From NCBI GenBank assembly GCA_903824665.1, contig CAIJXT010000013.1:1-64000 (forward strand): a DNA stretch of 64,000 nt, read 5' to 3'. The notes below the pieces were generated by a model, which worked only from the letters and a program-made list of their open reading frames with translations, was not told where the DNA came from and searched no databases. Shown here in pieces: positions 45,505 through 55,476 of the stretch. Numbering within the stretch: the stretch's first letter is position 1; each line of letters starts with the position of its first letter. The position numbers and the translations under genes were made by a program. This DNA is from an uncultured Bacteroidota bacterium. Lineage in GTDB: Bacteria > Bacteroidota > Bacteroidia > Chitinophagales > Chitinophagaceae.

Positions 45505-45648
45505 TTACTTATCTTCGGAGTTACCGGTGTATTTGAAGCTTACGTAAAGAAACTCGATAACCATCAGAAAAAAGAATACATAAGTAAGTGTAGGACCTAC
45601 GCTTGTATTAACGGTATCGTAAAAAGAACTGAGCATCAATTGGTTCAT
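45505..45648 (-). CDS. Small single-pass membrane protein (47 aa) upstream of pdxH
   Basis: A 47-codon frame from ATG at 45648 to TAA at 45505-45507. It has a short polar N-terminus (MNQLMLSSFYDTVNTSVG), a hydrophobic helix (TYVFFFLMVIEFLYVSF) and a charged tail (NSEDK). It ends 5 nt before the pdxH TTG start, the spacing expected for translational coupling. I know no family. It is too short to be sure, but the frame has no rare features and fits the position. Confidence 0.55.
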   Translation of the reverse strand: MNQLMLSSFYDTVNTSVGPTLTYVFFFLMVIEFLYVSFKYTGNSEDK

Positions 45649-45756
45649 GTATGTGAATTTTGCAGTGCAATTTACAGACAAATTGCGAGAAATAAAAGGA
45701 AAGCGATTAATGAATTAAAAACGACAGTACCTGCCTATGCAGGCTGCCTGGCAATA

Positions 45757-46638
45757 TTATTGTGCCGGAGCAATCGCCGTACTGTCAGGCTGTAGCGCCC
45801 TGCCAAACAGGGGGTTGTTTTTACTATACGGTATCATTGCACCAACACTCAGTATGAGCTCATATGTACCAAAGTTTTGCCTAGCACGTCCGTTGTAAAC
45901 CTTCAGGTTACTGTATCGTGCATAGTCCACTTTCTGAGCAAACTCGAGGTAGCCATAGCGCATTACTGTTACACGAAGTGCGGTCTCCAAACCGGTATTC
46001 CAGCCACCTATCTGAAAACCTTTATCATTCTTCATACCAAATATATTGTTCTCTACATGGGGTATCACCGGGCCGATGCCAGCCTTACCTGTGAGGTCTA
46101 CATAAAACTTGCGGTCGGGCGTGGTATACAACCCTACCCGCTTCACGATATTGAACAACAAAAAGTTAGCACCATTATTGAGGAAGTAGTAAAACCCGTT
46201 TGCCTGTGACAGAAATACTTCTTCATCCACGGGAGCATTGTTGCGGGTACCCTTCATGCGTACCCACTGATTGTCTTGAATAATGTATTTTGTATGGTCA
46301 AAATTGATCTCGAAAGCAAGGTCCTGCTTTTCGTTGAAATAGTACCCCAGACGATAGTTGTACTGGGGAATGGTAAAGTCCTGATGCAACAGATCTTTGT
46401 CCCACCCACGGTGATCGCGGGCTATTACCTTCATAAGTTTGTAGTCGTTGCCCATACCCTTCTGCCTGATATGCAGGTTACTGCGGGTATACCACTCCGT
46501 ATTGTAGCCCCAGCTCAGGTAAAAGGACCCATGTTTTACCTTCTTTTTGGGTGCATCCTGCGCATCGGCAGTAGCGACACTGAAAAGCGATAAAAGCAAC
46601 ACGCTAAAAAGCCGCCCGGCGATCTTTCTTGTATTCAT
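45757..46638 (-). CDS. Outer-membrane beta-barrel protein, unknown role
   Basis: A 293-residue predicted outer-membrane protein, start at the ATG at 46638 (signal peptide MNTRKIAGRLFSVLLLSLFSVATADA). A basic stretch (PKKKVKHG) leads into amphipathic strands with YNYRLGYYFNEKQDLAFEINFDHTKY, GFYYFLNNGANFLLFNIV and RYGYLEFAQKVDYARYS. The last strand is not terminal; a Pro/Ala tail follows. Function unknown. TACCTTTG lies 23 nt upstream. Confidence 0.7.
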   Translation of the reverse strand: MNTRKIAGRLFSVLLLSLFSVATADAQDAPKKKVKHGSFYLSWGYNTEWYTRSNLHIRQKGMGNDYKLMKVIARDHRGWDKDLLHQDFTIPQYNYRLGYYFNEKQDLAFEINFDHTKYIIQDNQWVRMKGTRNNAPVDEEVFLSQANGFYYFLNNGANFLLFNIVKRVGLYTTPDRKFYVDLTGKAGIGPVIPHVENNIFGMKNDKGFQIGGWNTGLETALRVTVMRYGYLEFAQKVDYARYSNLKVYNGRARQNFGTYELILSVGAMIPYSKNNPLFGRALQPDSTAIAPAQ

Positions 46639-46661
46639 TAATTCTGTAAAATTAAGCGGCG

Positions 46662-46669
46662 CAAAGGTA
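46662..46669 (-). promoter_or_regulatory. TAnnTTTG promoter of the beta-barrel gene
   Basis: TACCTTTG on the minus strand, 23 nt before the ATG at 46638. Confidence 0.5.
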
Positions 46670-46744
46670 CGGCTAACCACCCAATTCCGTGCTGATTTTC
46701 ATCAGTCGTGGTGTGCAGGCATTTCGCCATTCAAACAAATCGCC

Positions 46745-46752
46745 TAATTTAG
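46745..46752 (+). promoter_or_regulatory. TAnnTTTG-like element 4 nt before mltG ATG
   Basis: TAATTTAG (one mismatch), then CCGC, then ATG at 46757. The same 4-nt spacing as recN, the RlmI-like gene and lysA. Confidence 0.45.
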
Positions 46753-46756
46753 CCGC

Positions 46757-47794
46757 ATGGCTCAGGCAAAAAAGCGAAAAAAGTCTTCCTGGACGCTGTT
46801 TCTGTTATTAATAATAACCGCTATTGGTGTTTTTGGTTTATACTTAATATTCGGCCCCAATACAGGCGCTTTTACACAGGACGAATACCTGTATGTACGC
46901 ACAGGAGCCACCTACGACGAGGTGACAACTTCACTTGAAAAAAGCGGGTTGGTTGGCGATATGGCTGCCTTCAAACTGGTAGCCACCGCCATGAAGCTAC
47001 CCGAAAACATACATGCCGGACGCTACAGGATTAAAAAGAATATGAGCAGCTTCAAGATCGTACGCATGCTGCGATCCGGAATGCAGGCACCGGTAAAACT
47101 GGTGATCAATCGCCTGCGCACCAAAACAGATCTCGTTCGGCTTATAGCCACCAATCTGGAGGCCGATTCTTTTACACTGCGCACACTGCTCAGCAGCCCT
47201 ACGTACCTTGCAGAATTAGGCCTGGACACAGGCACGGCAATGGCAATGGTGATACCCGACACCTACGAGTTTTACTGGAACACAACAGCAGAAAAGGCAC
47301 TGGAAAAAATAAACAAAAACCACACACGCTTCTGGAACAGCAAGCGGGTACAAAAAGCTAAAAGTCATGGCTTGACGCCAGTGCAGGCTGTGATCATAGC
47401 CTCTATAGTAGATGAGGAAACCAACATGCTCACTGACAAACCTAAGATAGCGAGTGTCTACCTCAACCGGGTGCGGATCGGCATGCCATTGCAGGCCGAC
47501 CCTACCGTCAAATTCGCGATAGGTGACTTTGCTATAAAACGGGTTACAAGTGCCATGCTGCAGTACAATTCACCCTACAATACTTATATGTATCCTGGTC
47601 TGCCACCAGGGCCTATCTGCACACCATCTATGGCCTCGATAAATGCCGTTCTGGACGCTCCTAAAACATCATATCTCTACTTCTGTGCAAAGGCTGATTT
47701 CAGTGGTTACTCGGCTTTCGCCAGCACTTTTGATGAGCAGATCAGGAACGCCAACGCCTACCGCCGCGCTCTCGATGCAAGAGGCATTCATTAG
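46757..47794 (+). CDS. mltG: Endolytic murein transglycosylase MltG
   Basis: Inner-membrane enzyme that cuts nascent glycan strands and sets their length. A 345-residue protein with a basic N-terminus (AQAKKRKKSSW), one transmembrane helix (LFLLLIITAIGVFGLYLIF), a LysM-like segment and a YceG domain. The catalytic region reads ASIVDEETNMLTDKPKIASVYLNR (likely E221), followed by IGMPLQADPTVKFAIG and YNSPYNTYMYPGLPPGPI. Length is as in E. coli (about 340). Confidence 0.92.
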   Translation: MAQAKKRKKSSWTLFLLLIITAIGVFGLYLIFGPNTGAFTQDEYLYVRTGATYDEVTTSLEKSGLVGDMAAFKLVATAMKLPENIHAGRYRIKKNMSSFKIVRMLRSGMQAPVKLVINRLRTKTDLVRLIATNLEADSFTLRTLLSSPTYLAELGLDTGTAMAMVIPDTYEFYWNTTAEKALEKINKNHTRFWNSKRVQKAKSHGLTPVQAVIIASIVDEETNMLTDKPKIASVYLNRVRIGMPLQADPTVKFAIGDFAIKRVTSAMLQYNSPYNTYMYPGLPPGPICTPSMASINAVLDAPKTSYLYFCAKADFSGYSAFASTFDEQIRNANAYRRALDARGIH

Positions 47795-47835
47795 TGGGTA
47801 TTAAAGTACTGGCCTTACATCAACGACAATATCAT

Positions 47836-48573
47836 CTACCAGCCCAGCAGCGTCTTCAATTTTGCCATACCGGTCTTGCTCACAGTTACTTTTGCACCAC
47901 ACTGTAAAAGCGCTATGTGACTTTCCTTTTCATATGGCTCTATACGCAAAAGCTGGTTTACCGGCACCAGGTAGGAGCGGTGTACACGTACAAACTGTTG
48001 TGGGTCCAGCGTTTGCTCTATATGGGCAAGTGTACTCTTCTTCAGATAGCTGCCTGCCTTGGTCACAATACGAACGTAATCGTCATCGGCTTCTATGTAG
48101 TGTATGTCTGCAGCAGGAATAATACGTATCAGACCATTGTCTTTCACTACTACCCTATGCTGATAACCTTCATATACATTGTTCTCCAGCAGGGGTGCTA
48201 CAGTATTGCTGTTCTTTGCAGCTGCGGTGAGCAACCACTTTTCCACAGCCTTCTCAAGCCGTTCGCGCACTACGGGCTTCAGCAAGTAGTCTATTGCATG
48301 GGTCTCAAATGCCTTCAGCGCATACTCATCAAAAGCTGTTGTAAAAATCACTGCCGGCGGCTCATCCAGTAGCTCCAGCATTTCAAAACCATTGAGACGT
48401 GGCATCTGAATATCCAGAAATATAAGATCAGGTTGGTATTCCTGAATGGCCTTAAATCCCTCAAACCCATCGCCACACTCTGCAACTATCGTCATATTCG
48501 TATGTGGCTGCAGGTAAGATCGCACCAGTTGGCGGGCCAGTGGCTCGTCGTCAATTAGTATTACTTTGTACAT
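47836..48573 (-). CDS. LytTR-family response regulator
   Basis: A 245-residue regulator with a receiver domain (MYKVILIDDEP; phospho-acceptor Asp54 in FLDIQMP; Thr and Lys switch residues in FTTAFDEYALKAFE and YLLKPV) and a LytTR DNA-binding domain (VVVKDNGLIRIIPAADIHYIEADDDYVRI, RVHRSYLVPV). I use ATG 48573; the longer frame to 48813 runs into the kinase gene. It overlaps the upstream kinase gene by 23 nt, so the two are co-transcribed and form one two-component system. Confidence 0.92.
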   Translation of the reverse strand: MYKVILIDDEPLARQLVRSYLQPHTNMTIVAECGDGFEGFKAIQEYQPDLIFLDIQMPRLNGFEMLELLDEPPAVIFTTAFDEYALKAFETHAIDYLLKPVVRERLEKAVEKWLLTAAAKNSNTVAPLLENNVYEGYQHRVVVKDNGLIRIIPAADIHYIEADDDYVRIVTKAGSYLKKSTLAHIEQTLDPQQFVRVHRSYLVPVNQLLRIEPYEKESHIALLQCGAKVTVSKTGMAKLKTLLGW

Positions 48574-49603
48574 GTAGTTGTGGTATTTTGAGTGTGGTAG
48601 TGTATTGTTTTCCGTCCTTCTGTGTCTCCAGCAGATCGGTGCGTGCAAACAAAAGGTACAATCTGCGCTGTATGCCGGCAAGTCCAAAACCTGTACCACG
48701 CGGAGGCTGCATATCCGGATCGTACGGATTGGTAATAGACAAAGTGAGCATATCTGCCTGCAGCGATATATGGATGCCGATATGCACAATGCCGGTATTG
48801 CCATAAAGCCCAAACTTTATCGCATTTTCAAGTATGGGCTGCAACAGAAATGGAGGTATCGTTGCATCATCGGTATAGTCGTGCCTGAAATCAATGCAAA
48901 GGCGATCGCCAAACCGCACCGACTCTATCGCCAGATAAGACTGAATGTACCTCAACTCCTCATCAATAGGCACATTGTCGTCACTTTCCCGTTTCACAGA
49001 GCTGCGCAGAAAATCAGACAACTTACCCACCATATCCTGCGCCCGCTCCGGCGAAATCATGATCAGGGCGCTTATGGAATTAAGACTGTTGTACAGAAAA
49101 TGCGGCTGCAGCTGCTGCCTCAACTTGAAGAGCTCAGCCTCCTTGAGCAGAATCGACGCATCAGCCTGTAGTTGAAACCTGCTGTCCATCGCCGCCAGAT
49201 TCTTGCGAAAGGCAGTGATGGTTGCCATCCAGGTATTAAATATCCAGATAACCAGAAAACGTACCGGCAGCGTACGCGACAGCCATTTTATATAGTGACT
49301 TTGTGTCGGTGTATCAGACCACCATTTCAGCGCCTCATATTCGGCAAGCACAGTAACCCCGGAAATGAACATAGCTACAAATAATGCGTAGAGCGTAATA
49401 GCTGCAGTAGTAGGATACGCGCGCACCAGCAGAATTATACCCCATGCCGCCCCCGACAACAGAATTGTGCTTATAAGTGCATCTGCAATTACAATATCCC
49501 AGGTAAAATCAAATACGGAATGAATAATAAATACATGCATCACCAACACGATGAGCATCAGCAAGGTGATTATCCAATGTATATTTTTACGGACGGGACG
49601 CAA
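48551..49603 (-). CDS. LytS-type sensor histidine kinase
   Basis: A 350-residue membrane kinase with four to five hydrophobic helices in residues 8-130 and no large periplasmic domain. A short linker follows, then the His_kinase domain with His168 in LRQQLQPHFLYNSLNSISALI and the HATPase motif PILENAIKFGLYG, GTGFGLAGIQRRL. It pairs with the LytTR regulator, whose start overlaps its end. The start is TTG at 49601-49603 (no ATG keeps the helices) with TAATTTTG 7 nt upstream. The signal is unknown. Confidence 0.9.
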   Translation of the reverse strand: MRPVRKNIHWIITLLMLIVLVMHVFIIHSVFDFTWDIVIADALISTILLSGAAWGIILLVRAYPTTAAITLYALFVAMFISGVTVLAEYEALKWWSDTPTQSHYIKWLSRTLPVRFLVIWIFNTWMATITAFRKNLAAMDSRFQLQADASILLKEAELFKLRQQLQPHFLYNSLNSISALIMISPERAQDMVGKLSDFLRSSVKRESDDNVPIDEELRYIQSYLAIESVRFGDRLCIDFRHDYTDDATIPPFLLQPILENAIKFGLYGNTGIVHIGIHISLQADMLTLSITNPYDPDMQPPRGTGFGLAGIQRRLYLLFARTDLLETQKDGKQYTTTLKIPQLHVQSNTN

Positions 49604-49610
49604 TGAATCT

Positions 49611-49618
49611 CAAAATTA
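49611..49618 (-). promoter_or_regulatory. TAnnTTTG promoter of the LytS/LytTR pair
   Basis: TAATTTTG on the minus strand, 7 nt before the TTG start. Confidence 0.55.
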
Positions 49619-49754
49619 GCTGAAAAGTTTATAACATCGGGCAGTGTATTCTTTGACTATTGTTGCGCCTATATTTATTCCTTCAAAGTGCCGGTTTGCC
49701 GATAACGGGCTTACGGATTTTTTCAATTCACTTTTTACTTTTGACATTTTAAAA

Positions 49755-49762
49755 TACCTTTG
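49755..49762 (+). promoter_or_regulatory. TAnnTTTG promoter of the class I aldolase gene
   Basis: TACCTTTG, 26 nt before the aldolase ATG. Confidence 0.6.
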
Positions 49763-49788
49763 CAGCCGAATTTAAAAATAACCTTTAT

Positions 49789-50847
49789 ATGTCTGCAAAC
49801 AAAATTCACGAACTGCTTGGTGACAAAGCCGGGTATTACTTAGAGCATTCCTGCACTACCATTGACAAATCTTCGATTCATGTGCCATCACCAAACCATC
49901 TCGATGATGTTTGGACACAGTCGAACCGCAACGTTCAAACACTGCGCAGTATTAATACAATATTGGGCAATGGTCGCCTTGGTGGCACAGGGTATGTATC
50001 TATCCTCCCCGTCGATCAGGGTATCGAGCATAGCGGTGGCGCATCCTTTGCACCAAACCCAATTTATTTCGACCCGGAAAATATCGTGAAGCTGGCTGTC
50101 GAGGGTGGCTGCAATGCTGTCGCTTCAACCTATGGAGTGCTTGGTGCCGTTGCTCGTAAGTACGCACATAAGATTCCATTTATTGTTAAGGTAAACCACA
50201 ATGAGTTTATCTCTTACCCCAACAAGTTCGACCAGATCATGTTTGGTACAATAAAGGATGCATGGAACATGGGCGCTGTGGCTGTGGGTGCTACAATCTA
50301 CTTTGGCAGCGATGAAAGCGCGCGCCAGATCGTAGAAGTAGCAAAAGCATTCGAATATGCACACGAGCTGGGCATGGCAACAGTACTGTGGTGCTACCTG
50401 CGCAATAGCGGTTTTAAGAAAGACGGTATCGACTACCATACTGCAGCTGACCTTACCGGCCAGGCAAACCATCTGGGAGTAACCATACAGGCAGATATTA
50501 TCAAGCAGAAACTGCCAACAAATAACGGTGGTTACAATGCGATCAACTTTGGCAAAACCAGCAAACTGGTATATGATAAGCTGACTACCGATCACCCTAT
50601 CGATCTCTGCCGTTATCAGGTAGCCAATTGTTATATGGGCCGTGTTGGTCTCATCAACTCTGGTGGCGAGTCTAAAGGTGCTACTGACCTTGCTGAAGCA
50701 GTAACCACCGCTGTGGTGAACAAACGTGCCGGCGGCATGGGCCTGATCAGCGGCCGTAAAGCATTCCAGAAACCAATAGTGGATGGTGTGCAGTTGCTGA
50801 ACACCATACAGGATGTATACCTCGACAGCTCAATAACCGTAGCTTAG
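49789..50847 (+). CDS. fbaB: Class I fructose-bisphosphate aldolase (DhnA/FbaB type)
   Basis: Glycolytic/gluconeogenic enzyme cleaving fructose 1,6-bisphosphate. The 352-residue protein belongs to the archaeal-type class I family: [77 protein letters not shown] and the phosphate-site [15 protein letters not shown]. No metal-dependent class II motif is seen. The Schiff-base lysine cannot be pinned without alignment. A strong terminator follows. Confidence 0.92.
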   Translation: MSANKIHELLGDKAGYYLEHSCTTIDKSSIHVPSPNHLDDVWTQSNRNVQTLRSINTILGNGRLGGTGYVSILPVDQGIEHSGGASFAPNPIYFDPENIVKLAVEGGCNAVASTYGVLGAVARKYAHKIPFIVKVNHNEFISYPNKFDQIMFGTIKDAWNMGAVAVGATIYFGSDESARQIVEVAKAFEYAHELGMATVLWCYLRNSGFKKDGIDYHTAADLTGQANHLGVTIQADIIKQKLPTNNGGYNAINFGKTSKLVYDKLTTDHPIDLCRYQVANCYMGRVGLINSGGESKGATDLAEAVTTAVVNKRAGGMGLISGRKAFQKPIVDGVQLLNTIQDVYLDSSITVA

Positions 50848-50863
50848 TACTTTTAAATCATAC

Positions 50864-50906
50864 GAAAAGCGGCTGTACCACCTGGTATAGCCGCTTTTCT
50901 TTTTTA
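50864..50906 (+). terminator. Rho-independent terminator of the aldolase gene
   Basis: 11-bp stem GAAAAGCGGCT/AGCCGCTTTTC with an inner GTACCA/TGGTAT pairing, then TTTTTT. Confidence 0.88.
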
Positions 50907-50985
50907 GGGTCATCCGGCCCCATAAACTCCTCATAAGCCGTTTCATCACCAGCCGGATGAGTGCTTTAATACAGGCTCACTGGCG

Positions 50986-51912
50986 TCACATCACGTAAAA
51001 CACTTCTTTCTCCGCATCTGCCTTTTCAGCAACTCTGGGTACCGATACCCGCTCGCTGAGCAGCTGCTTCAGGTCGCGGTCTATGTTTCCGGCAATGGTA
51101 GTAACCGGTGTATCGGTAGGTTTATTATCAAAGGGATCCTGCAAATGAATAGCCATTTTTTCAATCAGCAGAAAACAGGACGAGATCGCCGTAACAGCCA
51201 ATATCTCAGCTACACCAAAATAATCTATCAGGCCAAACGGCAGCAGACCAATGAACAACAGCAGCGAAAAGTGAATATACATGCTATAGGTCGATGGGAA
51301 AATGGTATTCTTGATGCGTTCACACTTACCCTGTGCGTCACATAGCCTTGTTATGGTGCGATCCAGTTCTACCTTCTGATACCTGTTGATGTAGTCCATC
51401 TCCAGCGCATAGTCAATATCGCGGCCATGCAATGCAAGCAGCGCAGCAGGTATATTGGTAAATCCTTTCAGGTAATCAATGTCTTCTTCGTCAAGGTAAG
51501 GCTCTAGCCCTTCCATCGGATCCTTGCTCCGCAAATGTTGCCCCAGACTATATGCCCATGCTATCTGCCGGTTGGTAAGGCGGCTTCTGAACTGTTGCCT
51601 GCCCGCATCAGCATACCCTTTCCCTGCAAAGCTTTGTACCTGCCGGGCCAGCGTGCGGGAATCATTAACTATTGCCCCCCATATATGGCGGGCTTCCCAC
51701 CAACGGTCATATGCCTGATTGGATCTGAACCCCAGCAGCAACGATATAACAGTACCCAATATAGCAGGCACTGACAACGGAATGGCAATACGTACAAAAT
51801 GAAAATTGTGGTACAACACCCACACAAGTACCGAGTACCCGAGAATAATGAGCATTTCATACCTGATCTTCCCAAATGTGTAACTGAACGGAATCTTTTC
51901 TTTCAATAGCAT
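50986..51912 (-). CDS. Bestrophin family anion channel-like protein
   Basis: A 308-residue inner-membrane protein of the bestrophin/YneE family, known as anion channels. Four hydrophobic helices are visible (MLIILGYSVLVWVLYHNF; IPLSVPAILGTVISLLLGFR; FSLLLFIGLLPFGLIDYFG; ILAVTAISSCFLLIEKM). The family signature RSNQAYDRWWEARHIWG follows the second helix. The C-terminal tail is soluble. Start ATG at 51912. Confidence 0.85.
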   Translation of the reverse strand: MLLKEKIPFSYTFGKIRYEMLIILGYSVLVWVLYHNFHFVRIAIPLSVPAILGTVISLLLGFRSNQAYDRWWEARHIWGAIVNDSRTLARQVQSFAGKGYADAGRQQFRSRLTNRQIAWAYSLGQHLRSKDPMEGLEPYLDEEDIDYLKGFTNIPAALLALHGRDIDYALEMDYINRYQKVELDRTITRLCDAQGKCERIKNTIFPSTYSMYIHFSLLLFIGLLPFGLIDYFGVAEILAVTAISSCFLLIEKMAIHLQDPFDNKPTDTPVTTIAGNIDRDLKQLLSERVSVPRVAEKADAEKEVFYVM

Positions 51913-51951
51913 AGTGTTTCTTTTGGTGGTATTCTTTTCTTGTTTCGCCTG

Positions 51952-52446
51952 TTATTCTCCCGCCATCGACACTCTTCTGTCATGGGCCTCATTGGTGCTC
52001 GCATACCTTATAGGCACCGAAGCCACCACCGAAGAAAATACCTGAACTGGAATTCCTGATTTTTTAAACATATGTAGCGGATTGACACTTTCACGAACCA
52101 CCTGCACGAAAAAATAGTTTTCCGGAAGTGCTATCATATCCAGCCGATAGGCTGCTGCAAAATTTCTGAACAGCGCTACCGATGTTCCATACATAAACTT
52201 GAAACTGATATTGCCAACCATTTGGTTAGATGTTTTGATCTTTCTGCATTTAACTCTCAGGTTTTCGGTAACCATACTGTAATGTCCATTGGCGCCTGTT
52301 CTCATCATCGCATCTACAAGGCTTACCGGCATATCAAAGGCGTGAAAAAGGATAATATTGACTTTTTCATCGGCTCCTGCAGCAACTGCCGCAATCATGT
52401 CCAGCGAACCCGGGGAAAAATCAGTTGGAATTAATACGTTTTTCAT
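51952..52446 (-). CDS. Universal stress protein (UspA)-like protein
   Basis: A 164-residue cytoplasmic protein whose start (KNVLIPTDFSPGSLDMIAAVAA) and IILFHAFD match the UspA fold. The GxxG phosphate loop near the C-terminus is not clear, so nucleotide binding is unsure. CACCTTTG lies 4 nt before the ATG at 52446. It is 39 nt upstream of the bestrophin-like gene on the same strand, so the two may form an operon. Role unknown. Confidence 0.75.
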   Translation of the reverse strand: MKNVLIPTDFSPGSLDMIAAVAAGADEKVNIILFHAFDMPVSLVDAMMRTGANGHYSMVTENLRVKCRKIKTSNQMVGNISFKFMYGTSVALFRNFAAAYRLDMIALPENYFFVQVVRESVNPLHMFKKSGIPVQVFSSVVASVPIRYASTNEAHDRRVSMAGE

Positions 52447-52450
52447 GTTG

Positions 52451-52458
52451 CAAAGGTG
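52451..52458 (-). promoter_or_regulatory. TAnnTTTG-like element 4 nt before the UspA-like ATG
   Basis: CACCTTTG (one mismatch), CAAC, then ATG at 52446; the same TTTGCAACATG as lysA. Confidence 0.45.
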
Positions 52459-52625
52459 CCGCCACGGTATTAGGCAACTCTTAGAGCGTTATTAGAATGT
52501 GCTGATAACAACATTAAAAACAGATTAGTAGCGTCAGGCAGCAACCCACCCGCAAAAACAGCCACAACACAAATCAGATCGGATAAAAAAAGAGGCCACA
52601 TTACGATCCAGATACATTTTTTCCG

Positions 52626-52633
52626 TATCTTTG
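52626..52633 (+). promoter_or_regulatory. TAnnTTTG promoter of rpsA
   Basis: TATCTTTG, 86 nt before the rpsA TTG start; the leader is long and contains an A/T-rich run. Confidence 0.55.
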
Positions 52634-52719
52634 CACTCCCAAAAAAAAGGGGTAAATATTTTTTTCTAACCACCGGGATCCGAAACTTTCGGCAAGCCCG
52701 TACAAATTACGAGTGAAAA

Positions 52720-54717
52720 TTGGAAGACCAGACAATCAATCCGGAAGCTACTGCACCGCAGGAAGAAACCGTACAAGCAACCGCTGAAACAACTACAGAA
52801 ACTGTAGAAAACTCAGCAACTGAGGCAACTGAAGCACCTGCTGTTGCAGATGCAACAGAGACAACAGAAGAGGCACCTGCACCTGCTCCGGTACGTGCTC
52901 CACGCCATTATTACCAGCAGATGGAAGACACCTCACACGACGATTTCGATTGGAGTGTAGACAAACGCAACGTAGCTTCTTACAAAGAAGACGAGCGCGT
53001 AAAATTCGATTCACTTTATGGCAGCACTTTCAAGTCTATTGCTGAATCAGAATTGTTACATGGTACTGTCGTTGGTCTTACTAAGACAGACGTTATTATC
53101 AATATCGGTTTCAAATCAGACGGCCTCGTTTCGCTGAATGAATTCCGCGATATGCCGGACGTAAAGACCGGTGATGCAATTGAAGTAATGGTAGTGCAGA
53201 AAGAAGACCGCAACGGTCACCTGCACCTCAGCCGCAAGCTGGCACGTGCTGCCCGCTCATGGCAGCAAATTGTCGACTTCTACAAAACAGGCGAAGTGGT
53301 TACAGGTACTATTACCTCTAAAACCAAGGGTGGTCTTATTGTGGATGTACACGGTCTGGAAACGTTCCTGCCTGGCTCACAGATCGATGTGAAGCCTGTA
53401 ACAGATTACGACCAGTACGTAGGCAAGACCATGGACTTCAAAGTTGTGAAAATCAACGAAACAATCCGCAACGCGGTAGTATCACACAAAGCACTTATCG
53501 AAAGCGATATCGAACAGCAGCGTAGTGTGATCATCGGCCAGCTCGAAAAAGGTCAGGTACTTGAAGGTACCGTTAAGAATGTTACCGACTTCGGCGCATT
53601 CATCGACCTCGGTGGTGTTGACGGTCTGCTGTACATCACAGACATTAGCTGGGGCCGCGTAACGCACCCAAGCGAAGTACTGCACAATGGCCAGAAACTC
53701 AATGTCGTAGTACTTGATTTCGACGACGAGAAAAAACGTATAAGCCTTGGTCTGAAACAACTTACTGCTCACCCATGGGACAACCTGCCTGAAGAAATAG
53801 TTGAAGGCGCGAAGATCAAGGGCAAAGTAGTGAACATAGAAGATTATGGTGCATTCCTCGAAATCATGCCAGGCGTAGAAGGTCTTGTGCACGTTTCGGA
53901 AATCACATGGTCTTCTCAGCCAATCAATGCAAAAGAATTCTTCAAGATAGGCGAAGAGCATGAGGCAGTTGTAGTAACACTCGATAAAGACGAGCGCAAA
54001 ATGAGCCTGTCTATCAAGCAGCTTACTGCTGACCCATGGGATACTATCGAAGACCGCTTCCCGATCGACAGTCGTCATTCAGGTGTGGTTAAGAACATCA
54101 CTCCTTACGGTGTGTTTGTTGAGCTGGAAACAGGTATCGGTGGTATGATCCACATCAGCGACCTCAGCTGGATCAAGCGTTACAATCACCCAAGTGAGTT
54201 TGTAAAAACCGGCGACAAGATCGAAATCGCTATCCTTTCTATAGATAAGGAAAACCGCAAACTGGCTCTGGGACACAAACAGCTGGAGGAAGATCCATGG
54301 AACACGTTTGAAACCATCTTCCCGATTGGTTCTATCCACGAAGGCAGCGTGACACGTAAGGACGAAAAAGGTGCTACTGTACAGTTACAGTATGGCCTCG
54401 AAGCGTACTCACCTATCCGCCACCTGCGCAAGGAAGACGGCAGCAACGTAGAAGCAGAAGATACGCTTCAGTTCATGATCATCGAATTCGATCGTAACGA
54501 CAAACGTATCATGGTTTCTCATGCCAAGGTGTGGGAACAAGTGAAGAACGAAGAGAAAGAAGCTGCACGCAAAGACGCTGTTGTAGAATCAGAAAAAACA
54601 AAGAATGCAGTGAAGAACATTCAGAGCAAAGTAGAGAAACCCACTCTGGGCGACCTCGGCGCACTGGCTGCAATCAAAGACAAAATGAAAAAAGCTGAAG
54701 ACGACGCTGCTGAATAA
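52720..54717 (+). CDS. rpsA: 30S ribosomal protein S1
   Basis: RNA-binding ribosomal protein that helps mRNA dock on the 30S subunit. The 665-residue protein has an acidic Thr/Glu-rich N-terminal extension of about 65 residues, then S1 RNA-binding repeats (e.g. [22 protein letters not shown], [83 protein letters not shown]). The start is TTG at 52720, since a TGA two codons earlier closes the frame and the next ATG is 66 codons in. A clear terminator follows. Confidence 0.93.
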   Translation: MEDQTINPEATAPQEETVQATAETTTETVENSATEATEAPAVADATETTEEAPAPAPVRAPRHYYQQMEDTSHDDFDWSVDKRNVASYKEDERVKFDSLYGSTFKSIAESELLHGTVVGLTKTDVIINIGFKSDGLVSLNEFRDMPDVKTGDAIEVMVVQKEDRNGHLHLSRKLARAARSWQQIVDFYKTGEVVTGTITSKTKGGLIVDVHGLETFLPGSQIDVKPVTDYDQYVGKTMDFKVVKINETIRNAVVSHKALIESDIEQQRSVIIGQLEKGQVLEGTVKNVTDFGAFIDLGGVDGLLYITDISWGRVTHPSEVLHNGQKLNVVVLDFDDEKKRISLGLKQLTAHPWDNLPEEIVEGAKIKGKVVNIEDYGAFLEIMPGVEGLVHVSEITWSSQPINAKEFFKIGEEHEAVVVTLDKDERKMSLSIKQLTADPWDTIEDRFPIDSRHSGVVKNITPYGVFVELETGIGGMIHISDLSWIKRYNHPSEFVKTGDKIEIAILSIDKENRKLALGHKQLEEDPWNTFETIFPIGSIHEGSVTRKDEKGATVQLQYGLEAYSPIRHLRKEDGSNVEAEDTLQFMIIEFDRNDKRIMVSHAKVWEQVKNEEKEAARKDAVVESEKTKNAVKNIQSKVEKPTLGDLGALAAIKDKMKKAEDDAAE

Positions 54718-54741
54718 GCAACAATTTCATAGCTAAATCAG

Positions 54742-54772
54742 AAAAGCCATCCCTTACCGGGATGGCTTTTTT
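54742..54772 (+). terminator. Rho-independent terminator of rpsA
   Basis: 12-bp stem AAAAGCCATCCC/GGGATGGCTTTT, 5-nt loop, then a T-run; it begins 24 nt past the stop. Confidence 0.9.
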
Positions 54773-55476
54773 GTTGGGTACAATCTTGCACCGACCACCC
54801 TATTGCATACCGGCATTACAACAATAGTTTGCTGTCCGCATCTCAATGTCGAAACAAGTATACAGACTCCTGTTCGCAACATTTCAATGTAAAGAACTAA
54901 CCAAAATCCCACACCATTCACGCTGCAGTAATGGGTCAGGCACCGTTAATTTTCGCCAAAAAATGACGCGATTTAACGCATGTTTACCCAATCAAATCCA
55001 TCCGCAACAATACCAAAAAAAGCCTATCACATTGGCGATTTTTTAAGTATTCCTGCCTTTATAAACTGGTCGAAAAACAGACAATTTATCCACAATTGGC
55101 CTGATAATTGAAAAAAATGGCTATGAGAACACAAATAAATTTGATTTGAAAATTAAATATTTTTTCTCTACGTAACAAAATACACTCACCGTTCACCTTG
55201 TTTCCGTAACCAACATAAATACTCATAATACGCATATTTAGCTCAAAATCAATACTATATACAAAATCCAAATAAAATGACACAAATACATAACAATCAG
55301 AATGTATCAGAATAAAAACGAATTTACTATTCAACAACATTTCATTAACAAATTTACTTCCCAAAATGACATACAAATCCTTAGTTTTACGAATACCTTA
55401 ACATTATTGGGTAGATATATAACACTTGGTTAAAGTACAATGTTAACGTGATGTTGCTGGAAATTTGTGATTTTTG
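54773..55476. other. AT-rich gene-poor region
   Basis: About 700 nt with many A/T runs and no frame with protein character. The 96-codon minus-strand frame at 55086-55376 is AT-driven and lacks any signature. It may hold promoters for the genes to its right. Confidence 0.4.

Noticed and set aside
47836..48813. Response regulator starting at 48813
   Set aside because: The extra 80 residues overlap the kinase and lack protein character; ATG 48573 gives the standard receiver start.
55086..55376. 96-codon minus-strand frame in the AT-rich gap
   Set aside because: Composition follows AT bias; no recognisable features.
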